6,014 nucleotides of DNA from Hymenobacter sp. (GTDB taxonomy: Bacteria; Bacteroidota; Bacteroidia; Cytophagales; Hymenobacteraceae): positions 1-6,014 of the forward strand of contig JANYFQ010000370.1 of NCBI GenBank assembly GCA_025362615.1. Direction: 5' to 3'. Within the stretch, counting starts at the first letter, position 1. Every line of letters begins with the position of its first letter. A program made the position numbers and the translations under genes. The notes below the pieces were generated by a model that saw only the letters and a program-made list of their open reading frames with translations, was not told where the DNA came from and did not search any database. Shown here piece after piece: positions 1-5,228 of the stretch.

Positions 1-94
1 CCGCAATGCGCCTCCGTCAACGCCATCGCCCCACTCCATTGCCCACTGACCATCTTGGGCAGATACGCTGTTTTAAGTTCGTCCGACCACTGCC

Positions 95-667
95 TCATTG
101 CTTCACGGCCTCGCCTTTGGCTACTTTGCGCACCAGCTCCAGCAGGGCCACTTCGTCGCCTTCGTTGTAGGCGTTGTGCTGCCACACAATATTGCCGGCC
201 CCGTCGAGCAAAAACGTGTGGGGCACGTTATTCACGTTCAGCGCCCGCTTCAGGTCCTGGTTTTGGTCGATGAACACGGGGTAGGTCCAGCCCCGGCCTT
301 TGGCCAGCGGCCCGACTTTGGCGGCGTTGCGGGCATCGTCGATGCTCATGGCGATGAGCGTGACGCCGGTTTCCTTGGCCACGTCCGGGAACAGCTCGTG
401 GATGTTGCTCAGCTCCGCGATGCAGGGCTTGCACCACGTCGCCCAAAAGCTGATGATGACGGGCTTGCCCTGCCCCACGCCCGGCAGGGCGCTGGTGCTG
501 ACGGCCTTGCCGTCGAGCGAGCGGACCGTGACAGCCGGCAGTGGCCGGGTGGTGGCACCGGCCGGAGCAGCCGACGCGGCCGGGGCCAGCGACCCCGATT
601 GGGCCTGGGCGCGGCCGGTGGTCAGCATCAGGCCCAGCACAGCGGCAAAAAACAGTGTTTTTTTCAT
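95..667 (-). CDS. TlpA-family periplasmic thioredoxin-like (thiol-disulfide oxidoreductase) protein
   Basis: A 190-residue exported redox protein. Residues 1-22 form a signal peptide (MKK, hydrophobic stretch, AQA then Gln23). An Ala/Pro-rich linker follows to about residue 43, then a TlpA/AhpC-like thioredoxin domain. Visible marks are FWATWCKPC with the redox pair Cys79 and Cys82, the strand TLIAMSIDD (about 103-111), and the VPHTFLLD segment with the expected cis-proline Pro149. The family reduces or isomerises disulfides in the periplasm; the partner here is unknown. No lipobox or membrane anchor is seen beyond the signal peptide, so a soluble periplasmic protein is expected. I chose the ATG at 667 because it begins the signal peptide; the in-frame upstream ATG at 733 lies inside the terminator loop of the preceding gene. 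No Shine-Dalgarno sequence is present. The gene follows two Omp28-like paralogs on the same strand but is separated from them by a terminator-like hairpin. The family is certain; the substrate is not. Confidence 0.95.
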   Translation of the reverse strand: MKKTLFFAAVLGLMLTTGRAQAQSGSLAPAASAAPAGATTRPLPAVTVRSLDGKAVSTSALPGVGQGKPVIISFWATWCKPCIAELSNIHELFPDVAKETGVTLIAMSIDDARNAAKVGPLAKGRGWTYPVFIDQNQDLKRALNVNNVPHTFLLDGAGNIVWQHNAYNEGDEVALLELVRKVAKGEAVKQ

Positions 668-710
668 CGAGAAAGAATACGCCAGCCCAACGGCCCGGCA
701 AAGAAAAGCG

Positions 711-749
711 AAACAAAAACGCCCGGCCGCCAAAAGTTACGGCCGGGCG
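711..749 (-). terminator. Intrinsic terminator after the 670-residue Omp28-like gene
   Basis: A perfect 10-bp GC-rich inverted repeat (arms 720-729 and 740-749, loop 730-739) is followed on the minus strand by TTTTTGTTT (719 to 711). It lies 38 bases after the stop codon at 788. Stem plus T-run in this orientation is a textbook Rho-independent terminator for the leftward gene ending at 788. Confidence 0.85.
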
Positions 750-787
750 CAATAGCAAGTTCGGGGCCAGTGCCGACGGAAGGCCCG

Positions 788-2800
788 TTACTCCAGCGTA
801 AGCTTCTGGGTGCTGACGCCCTGCGCCGTGAGCAAGCGCACGGTGTAGAGGCCGGCGGCCTGCGGGCGCAGGTCCAGCGCTACTTCCTGGGGCCCGGCGG
901 GCAGCGCCAGGGCCGGGCGGTCGAGCACGGCGCGGCCCAGGGCATCGAGCACCTGCACCCGCACGGGGCCGGCCGTGGGCAGGCGCACGTAGAGCGTGGC
1001 GCGGCCGGCGGCGGGGTTGGGAGCGAGGCTGAAGGCGGGGCCGGTTTGCGGGTTGCGCACGGCCGAGGGGCGCTGCAACACCAGGTTGGCCCCCTGGTAA
1101 ATCTGCTTCGTGGCCACGTCCTGCACAAACACCACCACCTCCAGGCTGTCGCGGTTTTCGACGGCCTGCGCGGCCGGCAGTGTGCTCACGTCGAACGCCT
1201 GACTGAGCGAAAACGCCTGCCCGGCAGCCAGGGCCGGCAGCGGCGTCCCGTTCTGGTCGGGCAGCATCTTCTTCATGACATGAAAGAACTCGGTTTCGTT
1301 GTTGGTGCGGGCGTTGCGCGTGGTGCGGCGCTCGGTGACGACCATGTGGGCCACGAGTTGCCCGGCCGCCGTGGCGGCGAAGGGCCGCACCGTGGCCGCG
1401 GCCGTCACCCGCCCCGTCGCGCCGATGGCGTAGGTGCCGCGCACCCGCATCGTGACCGGGGCCACGTAAAACTGGTCGAGCACAGCGGCGGTGAAGGAAT
1501 TGGAATTGTTATTCCAGCCCCCGTCGAGCGTCATGTACGGGATGGCCGTAATGCCGTAATAATTCCGCCGGGCACCGGCTTCGACCGTGTAATACGGGTC
1601 GTTGCCGGGAGCCGGGAAGTTCTGCTGGTACTTGATGACGACCTGCTTGCCGGCGTTGGCGCGGTTCACGGCTTCCACCACGAGGTTGCCGGGCAGGCAG
1701 GGCGGGCAGGTGCTGCTGGTGAAGCATTCCTCAACCACGAAGCGGCGCACCGAGTCTTCGAGCACCCGCACCGTGGCCCGCAGCGTGTCGTTAAGGGGGT
1801 TTTGGTCGGGCAGCCCGTTGGGGGCCGACAGCCAGGCCTTGACCTGGTACTGGCCCGTGGCCGTTGGCACCCAGGCGGTGGGGTGCGCGAAGCCCGCGCT
1901 GCTTTGCGGGGCCAGGCTCACGCCCGTCACCGGCGCCGACACGGCCGCCTGGCGGCCCACCTGGTACGACACCACGTAGCGCGTCACGGCCTGCGTGCCC
2001 TGGTTGCTGAGCGTACCGGCCACCGGCACGGCTTGTTGCCGCGACACCACCGACGGCAGGCGCAGGCTGGTCAGGGCCAAATCGCGGGCGGGCTGCGTAC
2101 CGAACACAAAGGCGTAGAACGAGTTGTCGGCCGGCGTTGCGCCGCTGGTGGTCAGGGTGTTTTGGGCGGGCGAGGCGGCCGTCTGCACGGCCGTGGTGCC
2201 GTTTACCTGCACGCCCACCGTCAGGGCCGGGGCCGTGGCGAGGCTGGTGCGCTGGTCCACAACGTAAATCTTGTTCGTGGTTTCTTCGAGCACGATGCTC
2301 CAGTACGTGAAGATGGTCGTACCGGGCTTGCTGTACGAGTTGAACTGCACCCAGTGCTGGCGGTTGGGGGCCGTGCCGAAGGTTTTGGTCACGATGTAGT
2401 CGCCGGCCATCGCCCCGAGGCCCCACACGGCCACCGACTTATCGGGCAGGGCAGCGCTGGGCAGGGCGGCGTTGGCCGCGCCGGGCACGGCCACGGCGGC
2501 GGTCGAAAACGTCAATACCCCGCTCGTGGCTACTTTGTATTGGGTTTCAAGCTGGCCGTTGAAGCGGAATGGGAAGGGCAGCGGCACGTCGCTCGTCCAC
2601 ACCGGGGCAGCAAAGGTGGCGGCCGTGCCGGTCAGCAAGGTGGCCCAGCCGGCGGGCAGGCCGCCCCCCACCGGGAACTCGTCGTCGGTGTTCAGCCCGC
2701 CGGGGTTTTGGCCCGCTTGCGGCGAAGCCACCAGGTAATACTGGGCCTGCGCGGCCGGGGCGGCCAGGCCCAGGCCCAGCAACAGTAGTATTTTTTTCAT
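788..2800 (-). CDS. T9SS-secreted Omp28-like thioredoxin-fold surface protein (copy 2)
   Basis: A 670-residue secreted protein. Residues 1-19 are a signal peptide (MKKILLLLGLGL, cleavage after AQA before Gln20). An N-terminal beta-rich module (about 20-235) contains SGVLTFSTAA and KTFGTAPNRQHW (from 139). Residues 238-346 look like a CARDB-type Ig domain (TLSNQGTQAV, NPLNDTLRATV). Residues about 350-575 match the Omp28-related thioredoxin-like family: TSSTCPPC with Cys365 and Cys368, the block KYQQNFPAPGNDPYYT, and VMKKMLP near 508-514. Residues about 587-670 are a T9SS type A sorting domain (FSLAPNPAAGR, AAGLYTVRL, ending QKLTLE). It should pass the outer membrane by T9SS and be surface-attached or released. 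Its function is unknown; CPPC suggests redox or metal chemistry. Only one other cysteine is visible (Cys359, EECF). The ATG at 2800 was chosen over 2842 because it starts the signal peptide. It is a tandem paralog of the gene at 2928-4976. Confidence 0.92.
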   Translation of the reverse strand: MKKILLLLGLGLAAPAAQAQYYLVASPQAGQNPGGLNTDDEFPVGGGLPAGWATLLTGTAATFAAPVWTSDVPLPFPFRFNGQLETQYKVATSGVLTFSTAAVAVPGAANAALPSAALPDKSVAVWGLGAMAGDYIVTKTFGTAPNRQHWVQFNSYSKPGTTIFTYWSIVLEETTNKIYVVDQRTSLATAPALTVGVQVNGTTAVQTAASPAQNTLTTSGATPADNSFYAFVFGTQPARDLALTSLRLPSVVSRQQAVPVAGTLSNQGTQAVTRYVVSYQVGRQAAVSAPVTGVSLAPQSSAGFAHPTAWVPTATGQYQVKAWLSAPNGLPDQNPLNDTLRATVRVLEDSVRRFVVEECFTSSTCPPCLPGNLVVEAVNRANAGKQVVIKYQQNFPAPGNDPYYTVEAGARRNYYGITAIPYMTLDGGWNNNSNSFTAAVLDQFYVAPVTMRVRGTYAIGATGRVTAAATVRPFAATAAGQLVAHMVVTERRTTRNARTNNETEFFHVMKKMLPDQNGTPLPALAAGQAFSLSQAFDVSTLPAAQAVENRDSLEVVVFVQDVATKQIYQGANLVLQRPSAVRNPQTGPAFSLAPNPAAGRATLYVRLPTAGPVRVQVLDALGRAVLDRPALALPAGPQEVALDLRPQAAGLYTVRLLTAQGVSTQKLTLE
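2346..2386. repeat. 41-bp identical patch shared by the two paralogs (copy A)
   Basis: These 41 bases are identical to 4513-4553 in the neighbouring paralog, including third codon positions. They encode the start of the block KTFGTAPNRQHW in both proteins (residue 139 onward here). Confidence 0.9.
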
Positions 2801-2850
2801 GAGAAAAGACAAGCGGGTAAAAAAAGGGACAACAAACCTCATTGACCGGG

Positions 2851-2912
2851 TAAATATAAGCCAAAAGCACCGGCCCCCGCCGCCAGTTGGCAGTTCGGGA
2901 CCGGTGCTTTGG
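2851..2912 (-). terminator. Terminator-like hairpin after the 682-residue Omp28-like gene
   Basis: The arms 2864-2873 and 2901-2910 are perfectly complementary over 10 bp. They extend by a further CCA/TGG (2861-2863 with 2910-2912) if one bulged A is allowed. The 27-base loop is longer than usual. On the minus strand the stem ends in CTTTTGG and runs into an AT-rich tract, CTTATATTTA. It starts 16 bases past the stop codon at 2928. It fits an intrinsic terminator for the leftward gene, though the T-run is weaker than in the terminator at 711-749. Leaky termination into the next paralog is possible. Confidence 0.65.
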
Positions 2913-2927
2913 CAAGCCGCAACGCGG

Positions 2928-4976
2928 CTACTCCAGCGTGAGCTTCTGGGTGCTGATGCCTTGCTCCGTCGTCAGGCGCACGGTGTAGAAGCCGGCGGCC
3001 TGCCGGCTCAAATCGAGCGCCAGCTCCTGCGGGCCAGCGGCCAGCGGCTGCGCCGGGCGGGCCAGCACCACGCGGCCCAGGCCGTCGAGCACGTCCACGC
3101 ACAGGGTGGCGGGGCGGGCCAGGGTCAGGGCCACCGTGCTGCGGCCGGCGGCGGGGTTGGGCACCAGCACGAAGGCCGGGCCGCTCTGCACCCGGCGCGT
3201 GGCCGAGGGGCGCAGCAGCGTCAGGCTTTCGCCCTGGTAGATTTCTTTGGTCACGATGTCCTGCACCCACACCACCACTTGCAGGCTGTCGAAGCGTTCG
3301 ACGGCCTGGGCGGCGGGCAACGAGGCCGCGTTGAAGGTCTGGGTGAGGCTGAACGTCTGGCCCGAAGCCAGGGCCGGCAGCGGGGTGCCGTCCTGGTTGG
3401 GCAGCATCTTCTTCATCACGTCGTAGAAGCGGGTTTCGCCGTTGGTGCGAGCGTTGAGGCGGGTTTCGCGCTCCGTCACGGCCATGCGCACCACGAGGCG
3501 GCCGGCCGGAATGGCAAACAGCGGCTTGATTTGGGCCGTGGCCGTGAGGGTGGTGGTGGCGGCGTTGAGGGCGTAGGTGCCGCCCACGCGGGCCAGCGCC
3601 GGGCGGGCCTGAAACTGGTTGAGAATGGCCGCCGTGTACGACTGCGAATTCTCGTTCCAGCCGCCGTCCAGAATCATGTACGGCACAAACGCCCCGTTGT
3701 AGTAATTGAACCGCGCCCCGCTTTCGAGGGTGTAGTACGGGTCGTTGCCGGGGGCCGGGAAGTTTTGCTGATACTTGATTTCGACGTACTTGCCCCGGTT
3801 AATAGCCTGGGTGTTGATGCCCCGCGTGTTGATGTTGCCGGGGCGGCAGGGCGGGCAGGTACTGCTCGTGAAATCTTCCTCCACCACCTTGCGGCGCATG
3901 GTCGAGTCGCCCACCACGAAGGTGGTGCGCATGGTGTCGTTGGCCAGTTGCTGGTCGAGGCCGCCGTTGGGGCGCGAGAGCCAGGCCCGCACCTTGAGTA
4001 CCCCGCCCACGCTGGGCACAAACGCCGTGGGATGCACAAACACGCCCGTATCAAGCGAGGCCACGTTGTAGCCCGTGAGCGGGGCCGACACCACCGGCCC
4101 GTTGCCGACGCGGTAGTTGGCCGTGAGCGTGTTTACGGTTTGGGTGCCGATATTAGAAAACACGCCCCGGATGCTGACGCTGCCGTTGAGCACCCCGATG
4201 TTGGGCACCATCAGGTAGTTGCCGGCCAAATCGAGGGCGGGCTGCACGCCGGGCGCAAACTCAACGTATTTGTTGTCCACCGGGGCCACCGAGGCCAGGT
4301 TGGGCAGACTCATGTTGGGCGAAGTGGGGGTCTGGTAAGCAGTGGTGGCATTGAGTTGGATACCGGCCGTGAGCGTCTGGGCATCGGCCCCCGCCCGCTG
4401 CCACACCAGAAACGCCTTGTTGGTGCTTTCTTCCAGCACAATCGAGGCGTACAGAAACGAGCCGGCAATGGGGTTGCTGGTCGTGCCGGTGGGCAGGCTC
4501 ACCGAGTTGAATTGCACCCAGTGCTGGCGGTTGGGGGCCGTGCCGAAGGTTTTCGAAATCATGAAATCGGTGCTCGCCGTCATCAGCGTCCCCCATAGGC
4601 ACACCGAGTTGTCGGGCACGTCGGCCGAGGGCAGCGCGGCGTTGGAGGTCGGCGGCACGGCCGTTGCGGCCGTGCTGAAGGTCAGCACCCCGCTGGTCGA
4701 AACCTTGTAGCTGGTGTAGCCTTGCCCGCCCATCTGAAAGGCAAAAGGCAGCGTCTGGACCGCCGACCACACCGGGGTAGCCTGCGTGGCGGCCGTGCCC
4801 GTGAGCACCAGGTTCCAGCCGGGCTGGCCCAGGTCGTAGCGGCCTTCGCCGTCGGTGTTGAGGCCGCCGGGGTTCTGGCGGGGGCCGTTGTAGGGCAGGA
4901 TATAATACTGAGCCAGCACCGGTTGCCCAGCGGCCAGGGCCAGACCCAGACCCGAAAGGAGAAACAGTTTTTTCAT
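2928..4976 (-). CDS. T9SS-secreted Omp28-like thioredoxin-fold surface protein (copy 1)
   Basis: A 682-residue secreted protein with the same layout as its downstream neighbour. It has a signal peptide (1-22, cleavage after VLA before Gln23) and an N-terminal beta-rich module (about 23-245) with SGVLTFSTAA and KTFGTAPNRQHW (from 142). A CARDB-like Ig domain follows (about 247-355; VFSNIGTQTV, QLANDTMRTTF). The Omp28-related thioredoxin-like domain (about 360-585) has TSSTCPPC (Cys374, Cys377), KYQQNFPAPGNDPYYT and VMKKMLP (about 520-526). A T9SS type A sorting domain (about 599-682) ends in QKLTLE. Two cysteines absent from the paralog are Cys126 (NSVCLWG) and Cys626 inside the sorting domain. 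Omp28-family proteins are outer-surface proteins of Bacteroidota, first described in Porphyromonas; their molecular role is poorly defined. The ATG at 4976 starts the signal peptide directly and has no Shine-Dalgarno sequence. It is first of three leftward genes and diverges from the gene at 5229. The exact function is unknown. Confidence 0.92.
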   Translation of the reverse strand: MKKLFLLSGLGLALAAGQPVLAQYYILPYNGPRQNPGGLNTDGEGRYDLGQPGWNLVLTGTAATQATPVWSAVQTLPFAFQMGGQGYTSYKVSTSGVLTFSTAATAVPPTSNAALPSADVPDNSVCLWGTLMTASTDFMISKTFGTAPNRQHWVQFNSVSLPTGTTSNPIAGSFLYASIVLEESTNKAFLVWQRAGADAQTLTAGIQLNATTAYQTPTSPNMSLPNLASVAPVDNKYVEFAPGVQPALDLAGNYLMVPNIGVLNGSVSIRGVFSNIGTQTVNTLTANYRVGNGPVVSAPLTGYNVASLDTGVFVHPTAFVPSVGGVLKVRAWLSRPNGGLDQQLANDTMRTTFVVGDSTMRRKVVEEDFTSSTCPPCRPGNINTRGINTQAINRGKYVEIKYQQNFPAPGNDPYYTLESGARFNYYNGAFVPYMILDGGWNENSQSYTAAILNQFQARPALARVGGTYALNAATTTLTATAQIKPLFAIPAGRLVVRMAVTERETRLNARTNGETRFYDVMKKMLPNQDGTPLPALASGQTFSLTQTFNAASLPAAQAVERFDSLQVVVWVQDIVTKEIYQGESLTLLRPSATRRVQSGPAFVLVPNPAAGRSTVALTLARPATLCVDVLDGLGRVVLARPAQPLAAGPQELALDLSRQAAGFYTVRLTTEQGISTQKLTLE
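4513..4553. repeat. 41-bp identical patch shared by the two paralogs (copy B)
   Basis: Identical to 2346-2386. It encodes the start of the conserved KTFGTAPNRQHW block at residue 142 onward of the 682-residue protein. Confidence 0.9.
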
Positions 4977-5089
4977 GTGAGTAAAAAAGGGTGATTTTAT
5001 GAAAAGACAACGGAACTGGACCAGGCAACTCCTTGCTCCAACCCCAATACCGCCAACCAGCAGCCCATTAAAGAGTGCGTATCAGCACC

Positions 5090-5120
5090 TAAAAGTAACG
5101 TATTTTTGAGGAACAGCCAA
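5090..5120 (-). promoter_or_regulatory. Candidate Bacteroidota-type promoter for the leftward gene at 4976
   Basis: Reading the minus strand, TTG (5120-5118), a 20-base spacer and TACTTTTA (5097-5090) resemble the Bacteroidota sigma-A promoter: TTG near -33 and TAnnTTTG near -7. The -7 box differs only at its last base. Transcription would begin near 5083, leaving a leader of about 107 bases before the ATG at 4976. This rests on a consensus match only. Confidence 0.4.
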
Positions 5121-5149
5121 CCGCCCGCACTCATCCCGGTGGTAATACG

Positions 5150-5157
5150 TACTTTTG
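5150..5157 (+). promoter_or_regulatory. Candidate -7 element for the rightward gene at 5229
   Basis: TACTTTTG is a full match to the Bacteroidota -7 consensus TAnnTTTG, placed about 70 bases before the ATG at 5229. No TTG is found at the expected -33 distance, so support is half of a full promoter. A second full -7 match (TATTTTTG, 5101-5108) lies 49 bases upstream and also lacks a -33 TTG. A small hairpin (CCGGC, loop TTTCG, GCCGG; 5171-5185) would fall early in the leader of a transcript starting near 5164. Confidence 0.4.
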
Positions 5158-5228
5158 CTAACCGTGCCTGCCGGCTTTCGGCCGGGCTTCTCTCCTACCT
5201 CACCCCCTACTTTTAATCTTACTGCCCC

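Noticed and set aside
1..94. Possible end of another gene at the left edge
   Set aside because: No frame gives a recognisable protein tail, and no hairpin or tRNA-like structure is visible. The plus-strand frame that stays open here simply continues antisense into the TlpA-like gene.
668..733. A 22-residue N-terminal extension of the TlpA-like protein, using the ATG at 733
   Set aside because: That ATG lies in the loop of the upstream gene's terminator, and the extension would bury the clean MKK signal peptide that begins at 667.
98..2788. A very long plus-strand open frame (896 codons) antisense to the TlpA-like gene and the 670-residue gene
   Set aside because: Its translation is rich in Gly, Arg, His and Ala with no signal peptide or recognisable domain. 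It runs across an intergenic terminator, and it mirrors the GC-biased codons of well-recognised genes on the other strand. Several other long antisense frames (for example 2799-4598) are the same kind of shadow.
2801..2842. A 14-residue N-terminal extension of the 670-residue protein, using the ATG at 2842
   Set aside because: The extension precedes a complete signal peptide, and the paralog starts directly at its own MKK.
2850..2858. TATATTTA on the minus strand as a promoter for the 670-residue gene
   Set aside because: It matches seven of eight -7 positions, but no TTG lies 19-21 bases upstream. The sequence is better explained as the AT-rich tail of the terminator hairpin.
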